64,000 nucleotides of DNA from Hyalella azteca (lineage: Eukaryota; Arthropoda; Malacostraca; Amphipoda; Hyalellidae), in assembly GCF_000764305.2 (NCBI RefSeq), contig NW_025941425.1, positions 82,791 to 146,790 on the forward strand, read 5' to 3'. The notes beneath the pieces were generated by a model. The model had not been told where the DNA came from. It saw only the letters and a list, made by a program, of their open reading frames with translations, and ran no database searches. Shown here piece after piece: positions 1-9,877 of the stretch (the first letter of the stretch is position 1; the number at the start of each line of letters is the position of its first letter). A program made the position numbers and the translations under genes.

Positions 1-149
1 CACCCACTCGAGTGGGATGCCACACCCTCTGTCCCACCAGCTCCCCCCGGGGCTGCAGCAGTCGTTCGTCCCCTACCCTCAGACGACCACCCACGTCGCC
101 GCCGCCGTCGCCCACCACATCGCCAGCTCCTTCCCCCCTGGACCCTCAG
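1..149 (+). CDS. 3' end of an upstream constant exon, BTB-ZF type gene (partial)
   Basis: The frame is open from base 2 and runs without a stop to a good donor (CAG|gtgcgt, GT at 150-151). The peptide is low-complexity, rich in His, Pro, Gln and Ala, with a short Ala/His stretch (VAAAVAHHIASS). It has no fold I recognise and looks like the disordered linker between an N-terminal domain and C-terminal zinc fingers. The exon leaves one base (g at 149) of a split codon, so it is phase 1, the same phase every downstream exon accepts. The start lies left of the window. An ATG at 17 is in frame, but I see no reason to treat it as the initiator. GC content and codon use differ clearly from the AT-rich intron that follows. 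The BTB assignment rests on the downstream alternative finger exons, not on this peptide. Confidence 0.7.
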
Positions 150-466
150 GTGCGTGGGGAGGCGAGGGGGTAGGGAGGTGGGGTGCCAGGGGAAATGGCA
201 TTCCATGGATACATTTTTTTTAGTGAGGGGAGTGTAGCTCGTTCCATCGTCTGTTCAAAAATCATAGAACAAAAATTCAATCAGTTAGTACAGTGAAAAA
301 AAATATGTTAAAACCTAAATTAACGAATAGACAAATAATACAAATCCAATCTATTCACAACTTCAAGTTGCTAAGAGCTAAAGTGTGCAGTAAAACTAGG
401 CCTCTTTTCAAAATATACAGGATTCTAAAATTCATAAACCGGAGCATCAGAAGTGGGAGCTAAAAT

Positions 467-548
467 CTTACACGTCACACGTGTACGACGCTACACCTCT
501 AACACGTCAAACGTCTTACACGTCACACGTCTTACACGTCACACGTCG
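467..548. repeat. Degenerate tandem repeat, cttacacgtcacacgt-like
   Basis: Short units rich in ACACGT and CACACGT, about 16 bp each, are repeated four to five times with substitutions. The 69-aa open frame across them is a by-product. Confidence 0.7.
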
Positions 549-734
549 CAAGACTTATTTGCAGTTCGCACTATTCGGCGTGAGTGTGCACAGCCGCATG
601 AGGGGTGCGCGCTAGTGAGTGGCAAGTCCTACAACTCCTCCCTTTATGTTCCGCCACTCTAGAATAAAAGTTGCGTGACGTCATCCCGACGTACGCAGTT
701 GCGCATCGTCCACAACTGTATTATTGTGACGACC

Positions 735-1245
735 GAATATGAACAGGGAAAATATAGATAGGAAGTATTTTAAAAACGAAAAAATGAATAAGTAGAATAT
801 AAATTGGAAGGATTTAAATAACGAAAATATGAATAGGAAGTATTTAAATAACGAGAATATGAATAGGGATAATATGGGTAGAAAGGATTTAATTAACTAG
901 AACATGAAGGGGGAGAATATAAAAAGGCAGGATTTAAGTAACGAGAATAGAATTAGGGAGAATATCTGTACCTAAATAAATAATCAATGCTCAAATGGGA
1001 TATGAATAGCAAGCATATAAATAGGAATAATATAAATAAGGAGAATATAAATAGGGAGAATATCTACGTATGTAAGTAAATAATCAATAATCAAAGGGGA
1101 TAGGAATAGGTAGAATATGAATAGGGAGAATATAAATAGCGAGAATATATTAGTAAATAAGTAAATAATAACCAATAATCAAAGGGGATATCAATAGGGA
1201 GAATATAAATAGGGCGAATATATTAGTAACTAAGTAAATAATAAT
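735..1245. repeat. AT-rich purine-strand array (gaatatgaataggga-type)
   Basis: Short units such as gaatatgaataggga and gaatataaataggga recur many times. A looser, longer unit of roughly 80 bp is superimposed, carrying taagtaaataatcaat followed by caaagggga, seen near 974, 1071, 1152 and 1230. It ends just before the C-rich acceptor tract of the next exon. Confidence 0.8.
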
Positions 1246-1272
1246 CAATACCCTCCCCTCCCCCTCCCCCAG

Positions 1273-1341
1273 GCGTGGCCTCCTCCGTGAGCCCCGGCGG
1301 GTGGCGCAGTCACTCCGGCGACGCCCCGGGCTCTCCTCAGG
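1273..1341 (+). CDS. Symmetric 69-nt internal exon (constant or cassette)
   Basis: The acceptor is ccctcccctccccctcccccag (AG at 1271-1272) and the donor is CAGG|gtgagt (GT at 1342-1343). The exon completes the split Gly codon, adds 22 full codons (V-A-S-S-V-S-P-G-G-W-R-S-H-S-G-D-A-P-G-S-P-Q) and again leaves one base, g. Entry and exit phase are both 1 and the length divides by three, so the exon could be skipped without changing frame. The peptide is Ser/Gly/Pro-rich with no recognised fold. It sits between the constant exon at 1-149 and the first finger exon at 8805, as expected for the common region just before alternative splicing. The donor is close to consensus, as expected if it must work over introns of up to about 61 kb. 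Whether the exon is constitutive cannot be told from the sequence. Confidence 0.7.
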
Positions 1342-1364
1342 GTGAGTCCCCGACCCTTGCTTTA

Positions 1365-1620
1365 GGGGTCCAACCCTCGGATCACAAGGGTCCAACCCTC
1401 AGGCCTCCAGGGTTTGAACCCTCAAGTCTCAGGGGTTCAACCCTAAGGTCTCATGGGTTCAACCCTCAGGTCCCAAGGGTTCAACCCTCAGGTCCCAAGG
1501 GTTCAACCCTCAGGTCTTATGGGTTCAACCCTCAGGTCTTATGGGTTCAACCCTCAGGTCTTATGGGTTCAACCCTCAGGTCTCATGGGTTCAACCCTCG
1601 GGCTTCAGGGATTGAACCCT
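1365..1620. repeat. 22-bp tandem array just downstream of a 5' splice site
   Basis: The unit is gggttcaaccctcaggtc plus four variable bases (ttat, ccaa or tcat), about eleven copies. Each unit contains GGGTTcAACCC, an inverted repeat able to form a small hairpin, and CAGGT, which resembles a donor core. It begins about 23 bp after the donor of the 69-nt exon, and the downstream open frame is an artefact. Confidence 0.9.
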
Positions 1621-1919
1621 TTTACTCACGCCTCTACTTCACTATTTTTATTAAAGCGTTTATCACGGTCCTAGATTTTACTATTTAATGGTTAGCACCG
1701 ATGATGATTACAGTAAATAAATGTAGAAATTAAAACACACACTGAACTATAATTATCAAAACCAAATGTTCTTTATTCGTCGATGCGAACATAAAACTTT
1801 AGTCTTTTATTCATAAAATTATCTATTATTATTTTTTATTTCACTGATAATTTGCTTGTATTAACTCCTTGTATTATAATAAATGGTCAAATGAACTCGG
1901 TGTAAGTGGAGGCTGTGAG

Positions 1920-1990
1920 TAAAGTAACCTGTGTACTGTACATTGTGTGCATTGTACACACACTGTGTACTGTACACTTTGTACACGTGG
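1920..1990. repeat. TGTACA-rich imperfect repeat
   Basis: The segment alternates tgtgtactgtac, cattgtacacac and actttgtacacg. It is short, degenerate and rich in the palindrome TGTACA. Confidence 0.6.
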
Positions 1991-2089
1991 TCACAAACCT
2001 CGATGCTCGTAACAAAGCTATTTATTTATCGAATTATTTTCTCGTTTTCGCGCCTAATTTAGGCTATAACTTCATTATATACAAAAATT

Positions 2090-2272
2090 TTTGTTAATTT
2101 TAAATTTCAATAAAAAATGTTGTCAATTAAATTTCAATAAAAAATTTTGTCAATTAAATTTCAATAAAAAATTTTTTGTCAATTAAATTTCAATAAATAA
2201 TGTTGTCAATTTTAAATTTCAATGAAAAATGTTGTCAATTAAATTTAAATAAAAAATATTGTTAATTTTACG
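2090..2272. repeat. ~28-bp AT-rich tandem array
   Basis: About six units of aaatttcaataaaaaatgtt followed by gtcaatt occur, with small length variation in the A/T runs. It contains several AATAAA hexamers, which are incidental here. Confidence 0.85.
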
Positions 2273-2445
2273 CATAGCAGAGCATCTATGGTCGGCCGCC
2301 CTTGTGACTACCTTATTGAGAATCATGGGCGTCTGATCGGCGGCCACCTCTGGCCGCCGGTCGGCCGCGCATGATTCCTCGCATGGTAGAATGTACGTTG
2401 AAAAGTTAGCCCGTCTCTCAGCCGCGTACGCCGCCAAACTTGAGT

Positions 2446-2572
2446 TGTGTTCACGTCAAAGTTACGAGTAACACAACTTAAGTTACGAGTAACACAACTC
2501 TAGTTACTAGTAACACAACTCAAGTTACTAGTAACGCAACTCAAGTTACGAGTTCACGTCAACTCACAAAGT
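2446..2572. repeat. 21-bp tandem array with GTTACTAGTAAC palindrome
   Basis: Five units of gttacgagtaacacaactca are present. Two copies read gttactagtaac, a perfect 12-bp palindrome. Confidence 0.85.
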
Positions 2573-2694
2573 TAAGTCGTTCGCTTGGATTGTTTTTTTT
2601 TTTTTGTATATTGTTTTGTATTTTTCAATACTTCAGAGATACTTCAGATATACTTCCATCATCGTGCATAAAATGCTTAGCTTAAATCGGGATA

Positions 2695-2940
2695 CACTTC
2701 TTCAATAATTTATCCAAAGCTACATCAAATAAACGTTTCTTCCATAAGTTTATCCAAAGTTTACAGCAAATAAATAATTCTTCAATAAGCTTATCCGAAG
2801 CATACATCAAATAAACGTTTCTTCAATAAGTTTATCGAAAGAATTTATCCAATAAACTATTCTTCAATGAGTTTATCCAAAGCATACATCAAATAAATGT
2901 TTCTTTAATAAGTTTATCCAAAGTTGACGCTAAGTTGAGC
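2695..2940. repeat. ~41-bp tandem array (ttcaataagtttatccaaag)
   Basis: About six units carry ttcaataagtttatccaaag followed by catacatcaaataaacg, with moderate divergence. Confidence 0.8.
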
Positions 2941-3039
2941 GTAAAGTTGGCGCTGGTGTAGGCACAAGAGACGACGCTAAAAGTTCAACTAAGTCCCTCA
3001 AACTTGTTCAGTCTGGCTTGGGTGTCATCAGCCTCATGT

Positions 3040-3125
3040 CTATGTTGACTTATGTCCATGTTGACTTTTGTCTATGTTGACTTAGGTTTACGTTGACTTA
3101 TGTCTATATTGTCTCATGTCTGTAT
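3040..3125. repeat. Short repeat, tctatgttgactt
   Basis: Four to five degenerate copies of tgtctatgttgacttat occur. Confidence 0.65.
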
Positions 3126-3671
3126 TAAGGCGTTTAGTTATACAAAATAGTAAATACTCTTCTAGGTAAAATGCTGTGCAACAATATAAGAAAATGTTCA
3201 CATTTCGTATTCAATTTTGAATTTTACCAAATTCATGTTGATAAACTTGCTTGTTAAACTTGCTTTAGACGAGTATTCACACTTTATGAGCATTCCTATT
3301 AAAATTTATAATTATTCTTATCAAAATTAGTTTCATGAGTAATCTTATTAAATTTGATAAATATTCTTAACAAAGCTAATGAAATGAGTATTCAACTTAA
3401 TGACCGCGTTAAGAGACATGAATGATGGCACTAATTAGACTGTCTTGCTTTGAGGGCATTTTTTATACATTACTTGTTCTCTTTTGTTCTTGACGAAGGT
3501 AACGATATTAATCTTAATATTGAACATTTTAATATTAATACAATAATGATATTGTCGAGATAACCATTGCTGCTGCTGCTTCACACTTGCACTGTTTGCC
3601 GCTCGGATTCTCTTGCTTATTTAACATTAACGCTTCTTATTATTAGTGGTTACTTATTAATAACGCTTGTT

Positions 3672-3930
3672 CTCATTAATATTGCTGCGATATTGATGTC
3701 TCCTCTCATTAACATCGCTACGATATTAATGTCTCTTCTCATTAACATCTATGTGATATTAATGTCTCTTCTCATTAATGTCGCTGCGATATTAATGTCT
3801 CTTCTCATTAATGTCGCTGCGATATTCTCGTCTCTTCTCATTAATATCGTCGCAATATTAAAATCACTTCTCGTTAACATCGCTGCGATATTAATGTCTC
3901 TTCTCATTAACATCTATGCGATATGTACGC
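3672..3930. repeat. 33-bp tandem array
   Basis: About eight units of ctcattaacatcgctgcgat followed by attaatgtctctt occur. Because 33 divides by three, one frame reads through as a Leu/Ile-rich pseudo-membrane peptide of 123 residues. I do not regard that as a gene. Confidence 0.9.
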
Positions 3931-4171
3931 CTCATTAACGTGATCTTGATGCCACTAAGGCCACTAATCTCATTGCTGTGTGATGTTATTTACATGCGTT
4001 GTGCGTGCAAGTTTGCAAGGTTTTTAACTAATTCCGCCTGTCCGACTGATTATCATTGTTATCTTTTTTTGCTTGCCGTCCGACTGATTATCATTGTTAT
4101 CTTCTCTTGCTTAACGTGTTTATTCGTTCCTCCACGCACCTCCCATGCTTTAGTTTCATCGTGTTTCTATG

Positions 4172-4415
4172 GTAAATTGTCGTGTGGGGTACAATATGTC
4201 GACCCGAGTTGTCGTGTGGGGTACAATATGTCGGCTGGAGTTGTCGTGTGGGGTACAATATGTCGGCCGGAGATGTCGTGTGGGGGACAATATGTCGGCT
4301 GGAGTTGTCGTGTGGGGTACAATATGTCGGCCGGAGTTGTCGTGTGGGGTACAGTATGTCGGCCGGAGTTGTCGTGTGGGGTACAATATGTCGGCCCGAT
4401 TTGCCGTGTGGGGTA
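4172..4415. repeat. 32-bp tandem array (gtcgtgtggggtacaatatg)
   Basis: About eight units of gtcgtgtggggtacaatatg followed by tcggccggagtt occur, open on both strands in several frames. A piece of the unit (atatgtcggccgg) reappears at 4729-4741 beyond the dispersed element at 4435-4730, and a lone unit fragment lies near 5605. This suggests the element inserted into the array. Confidence 0.9.
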
Positions 4416-4434
4416 AAATCCTTAAACAAAATTT

Positions 4435-4730
4435 GGGGATCGCCTGGACTTCGACCGAATAGTCACTCCACTCGGCACAAAGTTATTCTGCTTGGCCATC
4501 CGATCGAAATCAGTTTCTGGTCAGAATCTCCTATATATCCGACTTCATAGTCGCCTGAGAGTATGACATGGGTTGGTCGAGCCGAGTCATGCCGAGCTAG
4601 CAAGCTGCCCAGAGGCTGCCCTTCGAACACTGAGCCGAAGCGGGCATAGAGATAAGCTGATTTTCGTCCGGTCCTAGTCCTGGGCGGCCCTAATGCAGGG
4701 TCTCGCACGCCTCTAAATTTTGTTAGGGAT
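4435..4730. mobile_element. Dispersed ~296-bp element, copy 1
   Basis: This aligns over its whole length with 5138-5434. Both begin ggggatcg, share blocks such as tggtcagaat, gtcgcctgagagta and gaggctgccctt, and end ttttgttagggat. The two copies are nearly equal in length but clearly diverged. The minus strand of both keeps a partly conserved reading frame (GQPLGSL, SARP or STRP, LSGD), though neither is a full gene. I see no clear terminal inverted repeats, LTRs or tRNA boxes, so the class is unknown. The flanks are fragments of the 32-bp minisatellite. Confidence 0.7.
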
Positions 4731-4969
4731 ATGTCGGCCGGGGCTCTCTCCTATCATCAGTGCCCCTCACATCATTCCCCAGCTCCCCCCCTCCCGATAT
4801 CATCTCTGTTACTAACATCCTTCGCAATACGACCAATAGTGTCATCATTTACCTCTATATCGTGGACTGCATCGTGGTTATCGAGCAATATCAGCTATTT
4901 ATTATGATATATGCGGTTATAATCGTGTTGTATTCGATAATAATCTGTTGAAGGAAGGAGATAGCTCTT

Positions 4970-5130
4970 TCACCCTGTAGCTTCTACCCCGTCTACGCTG
5001 TGTAGTTTCTGCCCTGTCTACATGGTGTAGCTTCTACCCCATCTGCGCAGTGCAGTTTCTACCCCATCTGCGTGGTGTAACTTCTATTACGTCTGCGTCG
5101 TGTAGCTTCTACCCCGTCTGCGCTTTGCTC
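4970..5130. repeat. ~25-bp tandem array (gtagcttctaccccgtctgc)
   Basis: Six units of gtagcttctaccccgtctgc plus about five variable bases occur. Copy 2 of the dispersed element begins right at its end. Confidence 0.85.
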
Positions 5131-5137
5131 AGTCTGC

Positions 5138-5434
5138 GGGGATCGTCTAGGTTTCTGCCGAATATCTCACTAGACTCAGCGCAAAGTTAATTTGGGCCTG
5201 CTTGGCCACTTGATCGAAATTTATTTCTGGTCAGAATTTCTTTTCCGACTTTATGGTCGCCTGAGAGTAGGAGAAGGGTTGGCCGAGTCGAGTCATAACG
5301 AGCTCGCAAGCTGCCTAGAGGCTGCCCTTGAAACCCTGAGCCGAAGCTGACATGACCCGCTGATTTACGTGCTCCCCGAGTCCTGGGCAGCACATATTTA
5401 AGAGTCGAGCCCGCATCTGAATTTTGTTAGGGAT
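5138..5434. mobile_element. Dispersed ~297-bp element, copy 2
   Basis: Partner of 4435-4730, in the same orientation with the same terminal sequences. It lies immediately downstream of a different minisatellite. See copy 1 for the shared blocks. Confidence 0.7.
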
Positions 5435-6798
5435 GAGGCGGAGGATCCACAAACCCACACAGCTAAATGGCAGCTCATCGTCCAATTGCTCCAATCCTTC
5501 CAGTGTTATCTTTTTGTTTTCTTCATCGTTGAAAATAGTGCGTTTTCTCGATTTCTCATCCTTTCTCGTTCTTCTTTAGAAGCTACTACATATACTCTCG
5601 TTGTATTGTGTGGGGTACAATATTGGTGGTTGACGAATTCAAACTTCGTTGAACAATTGTTTGTTGTGAGAAAAAAAGGCCGTGGTGGTTCTTTGCTTCT
5701 GAAGCAATTAATGAAAAGTTCAACATTGCGTCCCAGTCACTAACGGGTAACTTTCAATTGCGTTTTCCCCGTCACTTTATTTCCTGAACCTTCCTTCGTT
5801 GCACATTCTTATCGCGAGTGTCTTGATCTTTTTACAATATTATTTTCTATGGAATTTATGATCCTATATAGTGTATATACAACCCAAACATATAATTTGT
5901 AATATCATGGTTCCTCTCCAAGATTGTTTGCGTAAGTTTCGATGTAAGTATTTTTAAGAAAAGTTACCCTAAAAGATAGAAATTTTTCCCAGTGGCAGGG
6001 AAAATAGCCGTTACAATTAAAATAGTCAACGTTCGTACACTAGAAAAGCGTTTTCATATTTTTTATACTTCTTCTTTTGTATTGATGGTGCTAAGATTTT
6101 TTGATAAACTTGTGTCTGAATGAATTAGATGAGTCATCGCTCACTCGATACCGGCCAAATTACGTAAAACTTGAACAATTTTTCTGACGCCACCTATTAA
6201 GAATTTTGTGAGTTTAAAGTTTTTAAGTTTAATCGAAGTAAATTTTCTATATACGAGTTATAACGAGTATCTCTTATAAAATGTCGGCTACAACATGTAC
6301 AGCTTGCTCCTAATTCTCTACTTATCCCTTTTTGTTTCTGGGTCTCTTTACCATTCCGTTTACCTCGCCTGTATAGGTTTACAAAATTTTTACCTATATC
6401 CTCCACTTCATCGTCTTTATCTTGCCGATATATTTACAATGCAAGCAGCTGGATGTCTCTCAATATTTGTATTAGAAATTTAGCTTAAATTTAATTCGAT
6501 TTTAACTTCTACCTAACCCGCGGAAAAAATTGTCTCTACCTAACCCGCGAAAAATTTGGTCAATTAAGAAATTATTTCTTCTTAGGCAGTTTCATCCTGT
6601 AGGTTGATTATATTATGGAGCATCTCGAACACAGTCAATTGTTTTATCTTATAATATTGTTGGTCGTGCATTTGGTCTTGCTAATTACCTTCTACGATGA
6701 TTGCTCATGTTAATTCAACGAAACGACCATGTCGTGTATTGCGGCCGCTAAAATCCTTCTTTAAAAAAGTTATGATATGACGCTAGTACGACTTATAT

Positions 6799-6915
6799 TT
6801 TTCTTCTAGTAAAGGTTGCACTCTGCCTCTAGTCATCTATATATAATTGTTTACTCTGTCTGTGATTTAGTTATAACTCTTCTTCTAGTAAAGGTTTTAC
6901 TCTGCCTCTAGTAAC
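6799..6915. repeat. Direct duplication, cttctagtaaaggtt block
   Basis: The block ttcttctagtaaaggtt followed by actctgcctctagt occurs twice, about 78 bp apart, and a third partial copy of ctctagtaa follows. Confidence 0.75.
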
Positions 6916-6964
6916 GGGTACTCATAGCCTCTAGTATAAGGTTCATCGTGTACCATACGCCGCG

Positions 6965-7048
6965 CCTAGATGTCCAGTTGATAGGTGCCTAGTTGATAGG
7001 AGTCTAGTTGATAAGTGTCTAGTTGATGATTGTCTAGTTGAAAGGTGT
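6965..7048. repeat. 15-bp tandem array (tctagttgataggtg)
   Basis: Five units of tctagttgataggtg occur with single-base changes. Confidence 0.8.
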
Positions 7049-7527
7049 ACTGCCCAGTTCGGTCAGCTCGGCCTCTAGGTGCCCTAGTCCTGCCCTAGCA
7101 TGGGGCGCTATACCCTTCCCCTACCCTTCACGCATCTCTTGTTTTATTCACTTAGAATTTGTTATTATATTTCAAGCTCAAATGTCAGCAAATGACAGGA
7201 CTGCTTAGCCGCTGCTACCGCCGTGCCTGTCACTTCGTATCAGCGAACAGAATTGATTGAAATTCGTTGATTCTCTTGAATTTCTATTTCTTTCGGGATA
7301 ATTTTCGATTTTTGAAGAAGTTTGTACATCTATTCTAGAATTTGTTATAAGAATTTTAAAATTTTTTAGTTATTCTCTGTAGTTCGCACACATTTGGTCG
7401 CCGCCACACGCCGCGTTTTTATCAACAGCTGGTAAATTCGGTTGACTTTTTTGGCATTTATTTTAGTTTTTTCATTCTTTTTACACTGAAAAGCAGCCAA
7501 CTTCGAAACGACCAAGTGGTGAATTTT

Positions 7528-7970
7528 CGTCGCGAGGCAGGCTGCGCTGCTGCGTGCAGCTTACGTGCGCGTATACGACGTCGCGAGGCAGGCTGCGCTG
7601 CTGCGTGCAGCTTACGCGCGCGTATACGACGTCGCGAGGCAGGCTGCGCTGCTGCGTGCAGCTTACGCGCGCGTATACGACGTCGCGAGGCAGGCTGCGC
7701 TGCTGCGTACAGACTGCGCTGCTGCGTGCATCTTACGCGCGCGTATACGACGTCGTGAGGCAGACTGCGCTGCTGCGTACAGCTTACGCGCGCGTATACG
7801 ACGTCGCGAGGCAGACTGCGCTGCTGCGTACAGCTTACGCGCGTATACGACGTCGTGAGGCAGACTGCGCTGCTGCGTACAGCTTACGCGCGCGTATACG
7901 ACGTCGTGAGGCAGGCTGCGCTGCTGCGTACAGCTTACGCGCGCGTATACGACGTCGCGAGGCAGGGCGC
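7528..7970. repeat. 51-bp GC-rich tandem array
   Basis: Units beginning cgtcgcgaggcaggctgcgc recur at 7528, 7579, 7630, 7681, 7751, 7802, 7851, 7902 and 7953. Spacing is almost always exactly 51 bp, with one 70-bp unit containing a 19-bp partial duplication and one 49-bp unit. It is rich in CpG and contains repeated GCGCGC and CGTATACG. Three + frames and one - frame are open because 51 is a multiple of three. The GC content stands out sharply from the AT-rich surroundings. Confidence 0.95.
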
Positions 7971-8499
7971 GCATTCAGTTTCATTCTTAGGCTGAATTAT
8001 GGCGCTGAAATTCTCCAGGAAAACTCGTTCCAATAAATTCTAGCGCGGAAAGTGAAGTTGCGTTTCTCACCGCCAAATGCCCGAACATAAGCCGATGTCT
8101 CTTGGACGAGACATTGCCGATCCTGCATGTTTCTTGGCTGGTGCTTGGTTGGTATTATCTCTCGCTCACGACTTTTGTCGGATGTGATAGATTGCTCGAG
8201 AGCTTTGGCGAATGGCCCTGTTTCTTGGTTCATAAAACTGGCTTCTCTTGACTCGTGATGAAGAAAGAAGCGGTCTTCAAGTTTACCCTTTTCTGATAGC
8301 TCTTGTATCTTGGCTGATGTGTGACCGATGCACATGGATCTTTTTTTTCTCTTGGCTGGTTCATGGCTATGCCTCTTGACCGATGGTAAAAATGAGAGAT
8401 AGTTTGTGTCTCTCGTTGCTTATAATAGTTTCTTGGCTAATCGATACGCGGAGAAGGTGGCTCAAGAGTCTTTTGGCTAATGGCTCTATCTCATGCCTG

Positions 8500-8804
8500 A
8501 CTGTCGAGAAGCTAGCTCAAGTCTCTTGACTTATGGCTAAGTCCAATGGCTGACTGTAGAGGAAGATAGCTAATGTCTCTCTTGACTGATGGCTATGTCT
8601 CCTGGCTGACTGTAGAGGAAGATAGCTCATGTCTCTCTTGACTGATGGCTATGTCTCCTGGCTGACTGTAGAGGAAGATAGCTCATGTCTCTCGTGACTG
8701 ATGGCTATGTCTTCTGGCTGACTGTAGAGGAAGATAGCTAATGTCTCTCTTGACTGATGGCTATGTCTCCTGGCTGATTGTGGTTCTTTCTCTTTCCTTT
8801 GCAG
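8500..8804 (+). repeat. 56-bp tandem array merging into the exon A acceptor
   Basis: Units starting gactgatggctatgtctcct occur at 8584, 8640, 8696 and 8752, exactly 56 bp apart, with more diverged units back to about 8350. Each unit carries tggctgactg, where CTGAC fits the animal branch-site pattern yUnAy, plus ttgactgat. The last unit is truncated after ctcctggctgattg and continues directly into tggttctttctctttccttt and the AG of exon A. The array therefore supplies the exon's probable branch-point region. Confidence 0.9.
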
Positions 8805-9064
8805 TTGAGAGTTGCAAAAGAAACCCGTGCCCGCTGTGTGCGTGTACGCTGGACTCAGTATGGCAGCTCAAGGACCATTTGGCCAGGAGACATGATATGA
8901 AAGTCCACAAATGCGCTTTTTGTGGCGCCAAGTTCAGGGAGGTAGAGCAGATGGCCGTGCATGTTAAGAAGAGGCATGGCGAGAAACTCGCTCAGCAACT
9001 CGCACATTCCGCTCGTGATGCTACTACTTATACTTCTACTCCTACTTCATTAGGCAGCAATTGA
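8805..9064 (+). CDS. Alternative terminal exon A: two C2H2 zinc fingers
   Basis: A strong acceptor (tctctttcctttgcag, AG at 8803-8804) starts the exon. Joining the phase-1 base g gives Val-Glu-Ser-Cys and a frame of 86 residues ending at TGA 9062-9064. Finger 1 is CPLC-X12-H-X4-H (8828-8893) and finger 2 is CAFC-X12-H-X4-H (8912-8977), joined by a six-residue linker (DMKVHK). A Ser/Thr-rich tail of about 28 residues follows. Paired fingers at the C-terminus, on their own terminal exon, are characteristic of BTB-ZF genes; their expected role is sequence-specific DNA binding in the nucleus. I cannot assign it to a named isoform. The first AATAAA after the stop is far away at 10405-10410, beyond a minisatellite and a SINE, so the 3' end is uncertain. 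Confidence 0.9.
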
Positions 9065-9106
9065 CGTTCCGTTCTCTGATTGCGGTTGTAGAGGCCTTAG
9101 TATTAG

Positions 9107-9300
9107 ACCCTAGGTGAAGTTTCATCGTTAAAGAACCTTATATGTGATGTTTCATCGTCAAAAGACCTTAAGCGTTTCATCGTCAAAAAACCTTGGGTGA
9201 TGTTTCATCGTCAAAGACCTTAGGTGATGTTTCATCATCAAAAGGCTTTAGGTGATGTTTCAGCGTCAAAAGACCTTAGTGTTGTTTCATCTTCAAAATA
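9107..9300. repeat. ~27-bp array in the putative 3'UTR of exon A
   Basis: Six to seven units of ggtgatgtttcatcgtcaaa followed by gacctta begin about 43 bp after the stop of exon A, with some length variation. Confidence 0.85.
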
Positions 9301-9877
9301 TGTTTGTTCTTTGAACTCTACTTTTAGATGTTCTTGGGAGTCAACTTCTATACCCATTCTTTTACTCTTACTTGTTGGGGTTGTTGAAGTCATCATGCAA
9401 TTGGTTGGCAGGCCGTTAACCAGGAAGTCGAATATGTCAGCCCCACCTCAGGACAGAATTGGATCAAATGTTGTATCGTCACTGAATGTGTCACGCGATT
9501 CATGACTTCACTACTGCCAAAACATAAACTTCTCTTACTTATTCCTACTGAATTGTTTCATTTAAAGCCTGTTCGCGTTCCGTTCCAGCTGTTATTTTTA
9601 CAACTGTGTGAATTTCTTATGCTCTCCTTGATATCGGCTTTGAATGCATTTAATTCCTACTGGTCATTCGTGTTCGGGTTTCGGTGCTAGAAAATTTGCT
9701 TGTTGAGTCCATGGCGCGTGTATTGTCCTGTTAGTGACGTGCGTGCGCAAGAAAAGGCACGCGCGTTTATACGTGTCGCATCTGCACGCTAAGTCGTACA
9801 TATTTATGCAGAGAGGACATGAGTTGGCTTCGTCTGAGATGTCGCTTGTTCAAAGTAGGAGAATGGGCCCATTTTAA

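Larger units (their letters stand above)
150..1272 (+). other. Intron between constant exon and 69-nt exon
   Basis: GT at 150-151 pairs with a very C-rich tract (about 1250-1270) ending in AG at 1271-1272. The intron holds the ACACGT-rich and GAATATGAATAGG-type tandem arrays listed separately. I see no gene in it. Confidence 0.65.
1342..8804 (+). other. Intron between 69-nt exon and finger exon A
   Basis: This runs from the donor at 1342 to the acceptor AG at 8803-8804. It is mostly AT-rich and carries at least ten tandem arrays plus two copies of a ~296-bp dispersed element, each listed. The stretches 3130-3560, 5450-6800 and 7080-7500 hold nothing I can identify. No coding exon with a finger signature was found in it. 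Confidence 0.6.

Noticed and set aside
1275..1688. 137-codon frame continuing past the 69-nt exon
   Set aside because: The part after 1341 is the 22-bp intronic array; the exon has a consensus donor at 1342.
3567..4429. Hydrophobic and Cys/Gly-rich open frames resembling membrane or Cys-rich proteins
   Set aside because: They are translations of the 33-bp and 32-bp arrays.
7516..8036. Open frames of 80-160 codons (Ala/Arg/Cys-rich) on both strands
   Set aside because: They come from the 51-bp array, whose length is a multiple of three and which lacks stops in several frames; cyclic peptide, no motif.
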